Counted from the first letter of the stretch, positions 53,146-63,350 are shown. The stretch is 64,000 nt of DNA from Endoryza foliicola (GCA_965226965.1 OZ245715.1:3906001-3970000), one strand, 5' to 3'. Numbers and translations: made by a program. Notes: generated from the sequence alone by a model not told the origin.

Positions 53146-53512
53146 CCATTATTTGAACAAAGCAATAAATTTTCCATGGTGAATCTCGTGAGATAGTCAA
53201 ATTCAGGATAAAGCAATCGTTCTACCTGGATTTCGGAGCAGTGTGTGGCTTCTTGAAAAAATAGTTGCCGAACAAAGCTATAGTCCATTTTATCAAATTA
53301 ATGCCCCTCGCCTATTTATTCCTGAATCATCCCGGCAACTTAACATAGAGCTTCAAACACTACTTCTTCCACATTAGTTAACTTAACTACCTATCTAAAA
53401 AACAGGTGCAAATCCTATTTAAATTCTACAACTAAAGTAGAAATCACATCAGCTTTCGATCTGACTTTATGGAATATTTCATTGTCGAACCGGCTTAGCA
53501 CATTCAACAACT
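53146..53512. other. Gap between brxL and the giant helicase gene
   Basis: About 370 bp with no supportable ORF or clear terminator. A near-consensus -7 for the helicase gene (TTGCTTTG, minus strand, 53165-53158) lies 22 nt before its ATG but lacks a -33. Nothing else is seen. Confidence 0.4.
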
Positions 53513-55540
53513 TTACCCCAGGCCCATAGCCTTAAATGCCGCATCAACAGGATCCGAATAGACAACCAAACTAAATCTTGAAATTAAATCAGATGGCACT
53601 TTTACAAGCTGTGCCATATCAACTGCAGGTATCAACACTTTCTTTGCTCCGCTATCTGCCGAAACCTGAAGATATTCCCCAAGATTATCTGAGCCAATGA
53701 TTGCACCACCTATACTCATTGAGCCTAATATTGCCAATTGAGGAATTAATGGTCTTTCGGCAATTGATGATACAAGTGATAAAAACATAGCGAGTTCCAG
53801 ACCTTTAGTATTACCAATTCCATTCAAATCGGTAGCCTTTAAGTGAAACTCAAAATCGCTGAACTTAGCTGATTGAGTAATTCGATTGAGGTTTGAACGA
53901 ACATAGTTCACTGCTTCCTTCAACTCTTCTTTGATGGCGGTACCACCACCAAAACCGGTATCGCTTATTTTTCCGTTACCAGGCATCCTTTGAATATCCA
54001 ATCGAAACAAACCTTTGTGCCCCGAATCAGCGTTTTTCCCAATCACATAAACTGTACCTGCTGGTAGCTCTCCCTCAGGAATTAAGGATTTTCCACCACT
54101 CTCAGGTACCCCTACAAAACGCTCTTCATTGTCTTCAAGATCAATGTAGCTGAAGTGCACATCATAAAACTCCATGCCCCCTATTTTTTTTAGCTGCTCT
54201 TTTACTCGCCTGCGTCCAGTCAAAGCATACTCAAGACATTTCCGAATATCCTCTTTTGTGAACTTGCCATCTGGGAAAAGTAGCTTTACCAAACCACTTA
54301 CGGTACGTTTCACTGCAATTGTATCTCGCTGATTCAAATCCTTACCTAAACGGAAATACTGACCTATTACATCTGAAAAATTGCGTTTTCGCAATTCCCT
54401 AAGACACTCAGCATAATAGTCTGATATAAAGCCGTAAGCATTAGTAAAAAACTCAGGTCGCATCTTGGGGATTTCCCAACCAGGCAGGTAGAGATGGAAG
54501 CGATCAAAGAAAGCTGTATCAATCATATCCTTTGGAAATGGCGAGAGCAAATGACTTGTTTTTACCAAGTTTTCAATGGAGCCATTGATATTACCTACAA
54601 AAACCATTGAGGCATCTGCATTCACGCTTTCTTTTCCTCTGCTGAAAGAACCATTAGCCATGAACCCCTTCATAATCTGAATGCCGTCCTTATCTTTCAT
54701 GTTGATACCTGCTACTTCATCAAACGCAACTACATCCCACATACCAACTAACCCAACTGATCTTGAACTCATATTGTAAAACAAGTTGGCAACTGTTGTT
54801 TGCCCACCAGAAATTAGTATCGAATATGGAGAAATCTCATCATAAACGTACGACTTGCCGGTACCTCTCGGACCCAGTTCACAGATATTGAAATTCTTCT
54901 CTACAAATGGAATCATGCGGGCCACTAGGTGCCATTTGGTTTTCTCATCCAAATTCACTGGCTCCATACCCACGCTACGACAAATAATATCAATCCACTC
55001 CTCCATTGTGAAATCCTGTCGATGCTTAATAAAATCCGATATATCTGTATCTGGCATCTGAATGGGCTTAAGTTCCACAATTTTAAATGGCGAATCCTTG
55101 GAGTTCTCATCAAACCAATACTCTAAAGTAAGAATTGACCAAATCCCACCAGCCAACAACTTTTCATACTTTCGGATATAACTGTCGTCAATAATTACAT
55201 TCTTAATGTTAATATTCGAAAGCAAGCCTTCATACCTGTCAGCTTTTTCATTTAGTTTTGCAGTAACACGATCAATGATTTTATAACGGCCCCTTTCCTT
55301 GATCTTAGCCTTAATTTTCTCTGATTCGTCGGGTCTTACATAATTTTCAGTTAGTATCTGCTTCACCTTCATTATACCCTCCTTTATAGTCGCTTCATCA
55401 TCTGTCGCACAATACATTCCTAGCAGATATTCCAATACATACACCGGAACATTAGCACCTTCTTTAATCTGCTTTGTTAAATCCTTACGAACAACTTTTC
55501 CTCCAAATGATTGATAAAGTTTTGTGTCTAGCGTATCCAT
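53513..55540 (-). CDS. brxL: BrxL, AAA+ / Lon-like protein of BREX
   Basis: 675 aa, the usual size. AAA+ core with Walker A LGPRGTGKS (about 221-229) and Walker B VVAFDEVAG (about 266). The C-terminal 180 residues are Lon-protease-like (GGTAIKEELKEAVNYV; LAILGSMSIGGAI; SADSGAKKVLIPAVD; RFSLVVYSDP). By eye, the stretch corresponding to Lon's catalytic GPSAG reads GNTKG, so the Ser may be absent while the Lys region is kept. BrxL forms DNA-binding rings needed for phage exclusion in type I BREX, but not for methylation. It begins 1 nt after the stop of the nuclease-like gene upstream. Confidence 0.93.
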   Translation of the reverse strand: MDTLDTKLYQSFGGKVVRKDLTKQIKEGANVPVYVLEYLLGMYCATDDEATIKEGIMKVKQILTENYVRPDESEKIKAKIKERGRYKIIDRVTAKLNEKADRYEGLLSNINIKNVIIDDSYIRKYEKLLAGGIWSILTLEYWFDENSKDSPFKIVELKPIQMPDTDISDFIKHRQDFTMEEWIDIICRSVGMEPVNLDEKTKWHLVARMIPFVEKNFNICELGPRGTGKSYVYDEISPYSILISGGQTTVANLFYNMSSRSVGLVGMWDVVAFDEVAGINMKDKDGIQIMKGFMANGSFSRGKESVNADASMVFVGNINGSIENLVKTSHLLSPFPKDMIDTAFFDRFHLYLPGWEIPKMRPEFFTNAYGFISDYYAECLRELRKRNFSDVIGQYFRLGKDLNQRDTIAVKRTVSGLVKLLFPDGKFTKEDIRKCLEYALTGRRRVKEQLKKIGGMEFYDVHFSYIDLEDNEERFVGVPESGGKSLIPEGELPAGTVYVIGKNADSGHKGLFRLDIQRMPGNGKISDTGFGGGTAIKEELKEAVNYVRSNLNRITQSAKFSDFEFHLKATDLNGIGNTKGLELAMFLSLVSSIAERPLIPQLAILGSMSIGGAIIGSDNLGEYLQVSADSGAKKVLIPAVDMAQLVKVPSDLISRFSLVVYSDPVDAAFKAMGLG

Positions 55541-55541
55541 A

Positions 55542-56210
55542 CTATTTTTTTAATTGTCCAAGTAAACTAATGCAATCCGAACAGATAAATCGTCGCTCAT
55601 AAGTCATATTTTCTTTTACAATTCTTACTCCATGCCTGTTTTTTCTTCCAGAAAGTTCTCTGTTCCAAAACATTATTCCTTTTTCAAGTTCAATAGCTTT
55701 GCTCACATTTTCTCTAGTTACATAATTATAACGACTCTTATCATCACCAATTTCTATAAAAGATTCGCATAATTGACATTTACCAAGGCACATTTTCTCT
55801 AATAAGTGGATATTCAATTTCGTTAACGGTCTGTAGTAAGGACTTGATAATACTTCTATGCATCGATTCATTTTACCAATTGCTATAAGTCCAACTCCAA
55901 TATGGCTAGCAATCTGAATCTCGTCCTGTGAAAACCCCTCAGGTTTATAGTCAGCTAGGTAGATTTTATTAGCATAAACGGTATATCCGAATGCCTGCCC
56001 TGAAGCAGCAGCAAATGCGTCAAGCCCTCTCTTAACTTCAACTATAATAGTTTCAATTTCACCGGTGAGATCGCCTCCAACATCTCTAACACCAACAATA
56101 TCAGCCCGGCTGTGTTTCAATCCTGTATTGACTCCCACCTTAAAACACTGGTATTTTTTCAATAACCAGTTTGAAACAATCGGATAATATGCCTTTTCTA
56201 ATTCTGCCAT
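55542..56210 (-). CDS. PD-(D/E)XK nuclease-like protein with zinc-ribbon tail (BREX accessory)
   Basis: 222 aa. The N-terminal half looks like a restriction-endonuclease fold: Glu in MAELEKAYYP, Asp in HSRADIVGVRD, then IIVEVKRG (ExK) and a helix with SGQAFGYTVYA. This is the order Glu, Asp, E-x-K of PD-(D/E)XK enzymes. The C-terminal half has CQLC and CSDC pairs about 65 residues apart, suggesting a split zinc ribbon. It lies 11 nt downstream of pglZ and 1 nt upstream of brxL, so it is part of the BREX operon. It is not a standard BREX core gene. A nuclease or a DNA-end/modification reader are possible roles. Confidence 0.68.
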   Translation of the reverse strand: MAELEKAYYPIVSNWLLKKYQCFKVGVNTGLKHSRADIVGVRDVGGDLTGEIETIIVEVKRGLDAFAAASGQAFGYTVYANKIYLADYKPEGFSQDEIQIASHIGVGLIAIGKMNRCIEVLSSPYYRPLTKLNIHLLEKMCLGKCQLCESFIEIGDDKSRYNYVTRENVSKAIELEKGIMFWNRELSGRKNRHGVRIVKENMTYERRFICSDCISLLGQLKK

Positions 56211-56221
56211 ATAAATATACT

Positions 56222-58735
56222 TTAAAAATCATCAAACTCACTGATAAATGCGATGAGCATTCGGTAAGTGATGCTCTTATATATTTTGAACTGACTTGTT
56301 CCCTCAATCTGTTCTTCCAGCTTGAGGTAAACATCCTGCCCATTGTATTTAGAAGCCTCGGCAGTAAAAAGAAAACTTTGTCGCTTTTCTCTAGCCACGG
56401 TATCCCTTTCTGTGCTATTGAATAAAAGTGTACTTACATCTGATATTAAATGCCCGGCACCCGTGTAAAAACCAGCTCTTATTTGCCTTGGCTGTATTTT
56501 ATCCGCCACAGGCTGTTTCTGATAAAAACTAACTGCAAATGTGTTGCTGGTAATATTGGATGTGCCGCTTATAATATCAATCTCAACTTGTTCAATATCA
56601 CTTTTTCGAGCTTTATTGATCTCCAATACCGGAACAACGATTTCCTGTAAACTTGCACCCCCATGTACAAAACGGCTACCTGCACCCTGAACGCGGATTC
56701 GATTAATTGATTTCGGAATTTGGGCTTCAGTGTCATCCGCAAACCCTAATGCCTTTCCTTCCCATTTTTGAACGGATGTACTAGGTGCTAAATTCTTTCC
56801 TAACACAAACCTTCTACTGATTTTATAAAGCTTACCGGCTGGAGAAAAGTCTGTAAAGTCAGATTCATCCAACCGATTATGTTGATACAAGTAGCCATGA
56901 TCGGCAGTAATAATCATGTTATAGCCGTTCATATTATTGATGTGTCTCAGAATACGCAGTAAGTAATCAAACTCCGTTTCAGTGGCTTCAAATACTTTTC
57001 CTTCGGAAGTTTTATCATCGCCTATTTTATCAATATGATTGCTGTATATGTAAATCACATTGTAAGGCTTGACGAATTCTCTGCCTTCAGTATTTGACTT
57101 CATTTTCAAAAAATCTTCTGCACTAATAGCGATACTACCGATATAAGTCTTTTGCAAAACTTTTGTACGGTTGGGCGTTCCTTGTGTACTGATGCCATCT
57201 GCGTAAACAATATCGATTTGTTCTTCAAACGTAAGAGTCGTATGTGGCAATAAGGAAGCCATGCCCAGTTGGGTATATGATGGCAATGAACCCAGCACTG
57301 CATTCAGCGTTGCGGTGTATCGATCTTCCTGCAAAATGAGTTCTCTTAATTCAGCAGCAGATTCATACCTCAACGCATCGGAGATAATAACAAAAACCCT
57401 GTTCTCCTTCTTGATATATGGGGCAACCCATTGCTGATAAAATTGTTTTTGATTAACCGTCCTTTCTATATTCCATACAGACATGCCCTCTATGGCTGCC
57501 TGCCAATTATCACCCAACTTCAGCAAAAAAGAATTGCCGTATGCTTTTTCAATTTGCTGCGAAAGGTCTTTCAAAATATTCTGGTGCTCGGCCTGTTCAC
57601 TGGCATATATGTACTTGCGGTATAGCTTATCAATTTTATACCACTGCTTCTCGTATTTCTCGAAACCATCCCTGGGGCTTTGGATGGATAAATTCGCCTT
57701 GCGGATTTCATCTAAAAGAGATGCTGCGTTGCTTAAAGCTTCATATATGTGTGAAAAGTCGGAAAAGAAGAATTTCACCCTGCGTTTTTCAATCCACTCC
57801 TGAATGATGTAATTCGGTGATGTATTCTTTATAATATGCTCACGAATACCAAGGATAATTTTCTTATCAATCACCGCATAAGTATCGGCATCCAATAGTT
57901 CTTCAGCATTCAGATTTTGAATGGTGGCTTCTATGCCAAGGTCTTTTTCTATCTGAAGGCTCCAATCGTAAAAAATCTGCCTGGCTTTTGTGTTTTCTTT
58001 CCAGCGATTCACAAAGAGATAGGCTTCTTTATTTAATACAGGTTTCCCCGTAATGATACTGCGTGCAAAATTATCCTGCACCAATTGTAACAGGCAATCT
58101 TTGATGGTAGGTGAGGTAGATTTGTAATTGTATTTCTTCTCAATTGTTTCCCATAAAAAACCACTCAATCCAAACTTATCTATTGCTTTGTACTTGTCTT
58201 GTTTATTTTTATAGGCTTCTGCAAATAGTGCATACAATACTTTCTCCCATTCAGGTTCTGTTGCACAAATGATGGAAAGCATTTTTAACCTGATTTTACT
58301 CTCCCTGTCTTCCGGCTCCAGTAAAGCTTTTAAAGCTGCGATGCGCTTTTCATGGGCAAAGAACTCTTCGTGCTGCTGAACCAGCGATTTAAACTCCTGC
58401 GGCAAGTCAAGGTCTTGCAGGTAGAGTGAAGATGCTTCTGTATGAAATTCGTAGTTTGATAAGAGTAAATCCAGCAACCAGTTTTCGTTGTCTATGGGCT
58501 TTGCTTTCGCCTGGTATAACAAAAAATGTTGAGTAGGACGTTCAATCAGCAATTGATGCTTCAGTGTAAACTCATTGTTTTCAATGACGACCTTTTCAAC
58601 ATCAGGTATTTGAAGGCTATTGAACAAGCCGGTCATTTCCGCTTTATCATCATACCAAAATACAAGCCGGTGCTGTTGGAATAATTTTTCCAAAGCAGCC
58701 TGTACTTTCGTATTTATCGTAAACATATCTTGCAT
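56222..58735 (-). CDS. pglZ: PglZ, alkaline-phosphatase-superfamily BREX protein
   Basis: 837 aa. Core metal-binding region of the alkaline phosphatase superfamily: VFVIISDALRYESAAEL (about 441-457, metal-binding Asp) and NMIITADHGYLYQH (about 604-617, Asp-His). The first about 400 residues are the helical PglZ N-terminal part (LVFWYDDKAEMTGL). Matches BREX type-1 PglZ (type A) in length and motifs. PglZ is essential to BREX and works with PglX. Its ATG overlaps the stop of the upstream 195-aa gene by one nucleotide (TAATG). Confidence 0.94.
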   Translation of the reverse strand: MQDMFTINTKVQAALEKLFQQHRLVFWYDDKAEMTGLFNSLQIPDVEKVVIENNEFTLKHQLLIERPTQHFLLYQAKAKPIDNENWLLDLLLSNYEFHTEASSLYLQDLDLPQEFKSLVQQHEEFFAHEKRIAALKALLEPEDRESKIRLKMLSIICATEPEWEKVLYALFAEAYKNKQDKYKAIDKFGLSGFLWETIEKKYNYKSTSPTIKDCLLQLVQDNFARSIITGKPVLNKEAYLFVNRWKENTKARQIFYDWSLQIEKDLGIEATIQNLNAEELLDADTYAVIDKKIILGIREHIIKNTSPNYIIQEWIEKRRVKFFFSDFSHIYEALSNAASLLDEIRKANLSIQSPRDGFEKYEKQWYKIDKLYRKYIYASEQAEHQNILKDLSQQIEKAYGNSFLLKLGDNWQAAIEGMSVWNIERTVNQKQFYQQWVAPYIKKENRVFVIISDALRYESAAELRELILQEDRYTATLNAVLGSLPSYTQLGMASLLPHTTLTFEEQIDIVYADGISTQGTPNRTKVLQKTYIGSIAISAEDFLKMKSNTEGREFVKPYNVIYIYSNHIDKIGDDKTSEGKVFEATETEFDYLLRILRHINNMNGYNMIITADHGYLYQHNRLDESDFTDFSPAGKLYKISRRFVLGKNLAPSTSVQKWEGKALGFADDTEAQIPKSINRIRVQGAGSRFVHGGASLQEIVVPVLEINKARKSDIEQVEIDIISGTSNITSNTFAVSFYQKQPVADKIQPRQIRAGFYTGAGHLISDVSTLLFNSTERDTVAREKRQSFLFTAEASKYNGQDVYLKLEEQIEGTSQFKIYKSITYRMLIAFISEFDDF

Positions 58736-59322
58736 TACTCTTCTTCTTTAAAAATAATATGATCTACAGCTAAGGGCTTTATAAGCTCATTAACCTTGCT
58801 CCGTAATTCTGTAAACTTGCTTGGTTTCCCGTTCGCCAAATGATTTGTCCATGAACCCCAGGGAGGCAAATAGCCTTCATTATAACTCACCAAAAGACTT
58901 CTGTACTTATCGCCAGAAAAAGAAATAGGTTTTGTTTTCAAGGCAAACTCTTCATCTAACATCTCTTTCCATTTATCTGTTAACTCTCCTAAAGCATTTT
59001 GTAACTCTTCCTTAGTTGGCTTATAGGCTTTGGGATGATGTTTGTATTCGTGATAAAATGGCATGTAGCTTGAAAGTTGATCTACGTAATACTTTTCGTC
59101 CTCCATTAAATCAGGTATCAGATGTGAACAATTGTTTTGTTCTGTCCATTGTAATGTCATATTCCATCTGTCCTTCTTTTCAAAATCACTGCTCATTGTC
59201 CAACCACTTAACACTAATGCCATAGGAGGAGGCATAGTGTCCTTCACCTCATTTTCCCAATGAGATTTAAGGCACTGATAAATGGCATACCAAGTATTCG
59301 GTTGTGGTGAAACGAATATCAT
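58735..59322 (-). CDS. 195-aa hypothetical protein between pglX and pglZ
   Basis: Not recognised. Begins MIFVSPQPNTWYAIYQCL, acidic and aromatic-rich, without membrane segments or catalytic signature. Middle LVLSGWTMSSDFEKKDRW; near the C-terminus YLPPWGSWTNHLANG. Its ATG follows the pglX stop codon directly and its stop overlaps the pglZ start, so it is made in step with both. It does not look like BrxA or BrxB by eye. It may be a specificity or assembly factor of this BREX variant. Confidence 0.6.
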   Translation of the reverse strand: MIFVSPQPNTWYAIYQCLKSHWENEVKDTMPPPMALVLSGWTMSSDFEKKDRWNMTLQWTEQNNCSHLIPDLMEDEKYYVDQLSSYMPFYHEYKHHPKAYKPTKEELQNALGELTDKWKEMLDEEFALKTKPISFSGDKYRSLLVSYNEGYLPPWGSWTNHLANGKPSKFTELRSKVNELIKPLAVDHIIFKEEE

Positions 59323-62300
59323 TTACTCTTCTTCTTTTTCTAATCCTTTAATGGGCACTAACACCTCTTTAAACTTCTGGTAATTCACCTTTACGCCATC
59401 ATCCAGGTCAATGCTGATTTTCTGAGTGGCGATGGTGAACAATGTTTTCTCATACTCCCGGCAATCCTTGAGCATGCCTTCCAGTTTATCAATCTCCTTT
59501 ATAGCAGCTGTTTTTTCACGGGCTGAAAGATCTTCCCGCAGGCTCAGCATGGTTTGGGTTTGTTTGGCGGCTTCCAGTTTGCTGATGAAGGCTTGCAGGT
59601 AATCGTTTAGCATTTTGCTGCACAAATCGGGCTGGTAGCGGTGCATGTAAATGAGGGCTTTAAAATGCCCCTTGGCACTGCTGAACATCCAGTAAATAGG
59701 CCGCTTTTTATACCGCTTGATGTGATCGTTGTAGAAATCTTTGACAAAGTACTTGCGGATGTCTTTACCAATGGTATCCTCTATGTATTTGAGGTTTTCT
59801 TCAAAATACTCTTCTCCAAAAGCTGCTTTCAGAAACACTTTGAACCTACCCACTATATCATCATTGAACCACTCCCCATCTAATACCGGAATGATATTGT
59901 CTTCATCGGGTATGAAGGTTGGGTTGGGCACTTGCTGTAGAAAATCCTGCAAGGTTTCACCTTGATTGGCTAAAATAAGACCGGGCTTATCGAGACTATA
60001 ACGTCCAAATATGCAACTAATAGAATAACTCACCAACTGTAATAAAACTGGAACTGGGTCTATAAACAATTTACCATTTACAGCTTTAGCCTCTTCTTGC
60101 AAAATGGTGACTTCTTCTAATGGCATTTCAATTTTTAGTTCTTCCTGTAGCTCATAAGTTTTTATAAACTTACGATTCAGATCTTCCTCATTCCTATGCA
60201 AAACAAAAAATTGTGAACTCCAATAATTTCTATAGATATCAAATGTTTTATTTAAAGAATTGGTTTTATGGCGAATTAGCTCATTAATTTTAAAATCTAA
60301 GGAGGTCTCATGCGCATCCCAGTCTTCCTTAGAAATCTGTATATTAACTTCGACTATTTCATCCAGTGTTTCATCTGTTGTTCTAATAAATGGTAATGAA
60401 AGAACATCTCCAACTGTAGTGTTAAGAGTAGGATTCAGCAATTTTAAATAGTATTTTGCAACAGGTGAGTTAAGATACGCTAGTACCGAATAATCTAATT
60501 TGAAGTCAACATTGAATATTGTTGGGGAACCTGAACTGTACTGAGTATTACTTTGTTTAACCCTAAAACTATTGGTGGTTGACCCAATAAGATTCCAAGT
60601 AATACCTTCTTTATCCCAGAATTTAGAATTTGACAAACCACCATGTGAATCATATTCTTGCCTTGCCTCTTTTGACCAATTTACTACATGAATTTCGTTT
60701 CCGTAATATTTTTTGAAATCCCCTCCATTCGCATACATATTCCACTTTTCATCTTGAAAATTTATTTCCCAGAAGTACCGAACATACTTTTCATTATTGT
60801 GTGTTTTATTGCGTCCTCCAGAAACATAATTATGACCGAGCTTTTCTTTTTCAAAGAGCCTAATTCCTTTTACCCAATATCCAATTGGACAGCCCGGTAT
60901 TTTTCTAAACTCTTTTTGATCAATAACATAACAAAACTTACATTGTGGATTCCGTATTGCCTCAATTGTTTTTTCTGATTTAAGTTGTGTATTTTCAAAA
61001 TCAGTAAGTCGAATGAAAATGCTCCTCTCTTTCGGTTCATAATTTCCAATTGACAAAGCAGTATTTTGAACAACTTCACCTCCGATTTCAGGAAAGGTTC
61101 TTGGACCTAAGTGAAGCATGTTTTCAAACTGTACATTGGTAATTAAATGTGGCCTTAAGTCAGCATAGCTGCTTAAAAACATCCAGCTATGTTGATTAAT
61201 GAAAGACAATTTGCCTGATTTTGAAGTAAATGCTAAACACCTTTCTATAAAACAAGCCATTAAATCAGATTTGCTTTTAGAGTAGTGTTTTTGTACAAAG
61301 GCTTTTATTGAAACATTCATACTTCCGCTTCCCATATAAGGCGGATTCGTCACCACACAATGGTATTGTCGGCTCAGGTATTCGGCTTGTTCCTTTAGCC
61401 TTTGTTCCTGCTCTTGCCAAATGCTACCTTTTTGAATGGATAGTGCTTTTAACTCTTCCGGGTCTATTTGTATGAGAGAACCAAAATTGTCGGCCTGGGT
61501 AAGATTGTAAAGTGTTAGGTCTCTGTAATCATACACCAGTTTTCCTGCAACCTGCAAAGGCAGTTTCACCGCTTGTTTAATGATGTCCTCGTTTACATTT
61601 TCCAATGCAATTACATGCGGCTGCACCTGCTTGCGTAAGAAGCGGCTATAATAGCTGCGGGCCTTCATGGTTAAGGAAAAAGCGGCTAACTGTGCCGCCC
61701 GTTCGTCTATGTCTATACCAAACAAATTATGCTCCAGAATGAGTGCCGGTATTTCGTTGGTGTTGTAGCCTTCTTCTTCGTAGATCTTCGTAAATAAATC
61801 AAACGCATATACCAACACGTGGCCGCTGCCCTGGCAGGGATCGAGGAAGGTAATATCAGTAACTCCTTTTATTCCTTCCGGTAGGGGTGCAGATGCATTG
61901 CCTTCAGGAGCTTCAATGTAATAAGGCATGTGCTGCCTTAGTTTGCTGTTGGGCTTTAAAGTAAGCCATAGTTTGCCCAGTGTATTTTCTACCATGTAGC
62001 GTACAATCCAGCGTGGGGTAAACAACTGGGTAGCTGCAGGTATGTTTTCGGCTGTAATCTTAATATTCTTTTTCAGCCCTTCAAATACATCGTCTTTTTT
62101 ATCGGCTATGTAAAACTGATACAACCAACCAATCAATTCTTCCTGTTGGCAGTCTTCATCAGTCATGCCATTGCGTATTTCGGCCACTATGCTGTAATCA
62201 CTTAAAAGGTCATCGGGCAATAGCAGCTCTGTATAATCGCTGATGCGTTCAAACATAAATGGCATGGCTGTATGCCATTGATTGCAGGAGGCCACCAACA

Positions 62301-62715
62301 GCATTTTGTAAGCTTCCGTATGGGCATCAGTAGCAGCCGTTTTGCCATCCAGCAAATCATTCAGCCGTTGACGGTCGAGTGTTAATTCCGATTCAACATT
62401 TCCGCCTAAGGCATTTTGCAAAATTTCAGGATTGGTCATGCCCGGCAATGGGGTCACTACTTTGGGTATGGTGTATCCATTGGCATCCATAAAACGCAGG
62501 GCCATCAAACGGTTAAACCAGGTGTAGGCAACCATTTCTATTACCTGCTCTTTGCCCTGATCTGCTATTTTCCTTTTAAGTTGTTCTATCTCCTTCTGTT
62601 TACCACGCAACTCTGCCGTATCGTGTGTTAACACAAACTCCAGCTTACGACCGACCTGGTCAAGTAGCTTTATACGGGCTTCTTTGGCGAAGCGTTTTAG
62701 GTTGTTGGTGTTCAT
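59323..62715 (-). CDS. pglX: PglX, BREX adenine-specific DNA methyltransferase
   Basis: 1130 aa. AdoMet-binding motif I DPCQGSGHVLVYAFDL (about 290-305) and catalytic motif IV VVTNPPYMG (about 453-461; NPPY of N6-adenine methylases). A helical N-terminus (ARIKLLDQVGRKLEFVL) and a long C-terminal target-recognition and helical region follow. PglX marks host DNA at non-palindromic sites and is needed for both self-marking and exclusion. It overlaps the HNH gene upstream by 4 nt and ends directly before the 195-aa gene. Confidence 0.95.
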   Translation of the reverse strand: MNTNNLKRFAKEARIKLLDQVGRKLEFVLTHDTAELRGKQKEIEQLKRKIADQGKEQVIEMVAYTWFNRLMALRFMDANGYTIPKVVTPLPGMTNPEILQNALGGNVESELTLDRQRLNDLLDGKTAATDAHTEAYKMLLVASCNQWHTAMPFMFERISDYTELLLPDDLLSDYSIVAEIRNGMTDEDCQQEELIGWLYQFYIADKKDDVFEGLKKNIKITAENIPAATQLFTPRWIVRYMVENTLGKLWLTLKPNSKLRQHMPYYIEAPEGNASAPLPEGIKGVTDITFLDPCQGSGHVLVYAFDLFTKIYEEEGYNTNEIPALILEHNLFGIDIDERAAQLAAFSLTMKARSYYSRFLRKQVQPHVIALENVNEDIIKQAVKLPLQVAGKLVYDYRDLTLYNLTQADNFGSLIQIDPEELKALSIQKGSIWQEQEQRLKEQAEYLSRQYHCVVTNPPYMGSGSMNVSIKAFVQKHYSKSKSDLMACFIERCLAFTSKSGKLSFINQHSWMFLSSYADLRPHLITNVQFENMLHLGPRTFPEIGGEVVQNTALSIGNYEPKERSIFIRLTDFENTQLKSEKTIEAIRNPQCKFCYVIDQKEFRKIPGCPIGYWVKGIRLFEKEKLGHNYVSGGRNKTHNNEKYVRYFWEINFQDEKWNMYANGGDFKKYYGNEIHVVNWSKEARQEYDSHGGLSNSKFWDKEGITWNLIGSTTNSFRVKQSNTQYSSGSPTIFNVDFKLDYSVLAYLNSPVAKYYLKLLNPTLNTTVGDVLSLPFIRTTDETLDEIVEVNIQISKEDWDAHETSLDFKINELIRHKTNSLNKTFDIYRNYWSSQFFVLHRNEEDLNRKFIKTYELQEELKIEMPLEEVTILQEEAKAVNGKLFIDPVPVLLQLVSYSISCIFGRYSLDKPGLILANQGETLQDFLQQVPNPTFIPDEDNIIPVLDGEWFNDDIVGRFKVFLKAAFGEEYFEENLKYIEDTIGKDIRKYFVKDFYNDHIKRYKKRPIYWMFSSAKGHFKALIYMHRYQPDLCSKMLNDYLQAFISKLEAAKQTQTMLSLREDLSAREKTAAIKEIDKLEGMLKDCREYEKTLFTIATQKISIDLDDGVKVNYQKFKEVLVPIKGLEKEEE

Positions 62716-63350
62716 GGTCTTACTAATGCTTTTTGCAAATACCAGATTACAATACCACAGTATTCAATCCTTTTCATTTCATTATCAGTGGTATCTATAT
62801 GTAGGGAGTTCCAATATTCAAGTTGTGTAGTAATAACAGATGTTCGCCAACCCTCTTTTTCTAAAAGCTGTTGAACACCCTCAAGAGCCTTTAGGCGGTT
62901 CTTACGAAGCAAACTATTGTTCAGCTTGATAACAGAGTTAATTTCATTATTCCATGTTGCATTTGTTGAGTAGATGCTACCGTTTTTGGATAAATATTTA
63001 ATTGATTGTTCTAAAAGAGGTGAGAATAAATTAAATGTAATATCAAGGTTACCTTTACTGTCATCGCAATGAGCTTCTGAATTTATTCTGCCTGGGCAGC
63101 AAATAACCATATTGGTGTAGCTCAGCTTTAAATGATCATAGTTTGCCCTACATTTTATGTGTTCAACTACAGAGTTTATTCCTTTTTCGGCAACAGTGGT
63201 TGGAATTTTTCTCATACAATAGGCACAAATAAATCCTTGCTCCCTTAATAAAGCTAAGGCCAATTCTTCAATTCGTGCATATTCAACACCATCTGTAGCA
63301 CGATACCTTGTCCATTCTATAGGTTCATTCCCTTTATTTATCCTTATCAT
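62712..63350 (-). CDS. ptuB: PtuB-like HNH endonuclease (Septu)
   Basis: 212 aa. HNH-type nuclease with zinc-binding cysteines: CAYC (about 38-41), then VVEHIKCR, the Asn in LSYTNMVICC, and HCDDSKGN. This layout, with the long helical C-terminus (SLLRKNRLKALEGVQ), matches PtuB of Septu and of PtuAB-type retron effectors. In Septu, PtuA (ATPase) holds PtuB until phage invasion, then PtuB cuts nucleic acid. It overlaps ptuA by 17 nt and pglX by 4 nt, placing this module inside the BREX operon. Confidence 0.82.
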   Translation of the reverse strand: MIRINKGNEPIEWTRYRATDGVEYARIEELALALLREQGFICAYCMRKIPTTVAEKGINSVVEHIKCRANYDHLKLSYTNMVICCPGRINSEAHCDDSKGNLDITFNLFSPLLEQSIKYLSKNGSIYSTNATWNNEINSVIKLNNSLLRKNRLKALEGVQQLLEKEGWRTSVITTQLEYWNSLHIDTTDNEMKRIEYCGIVIWYLQKALVRP

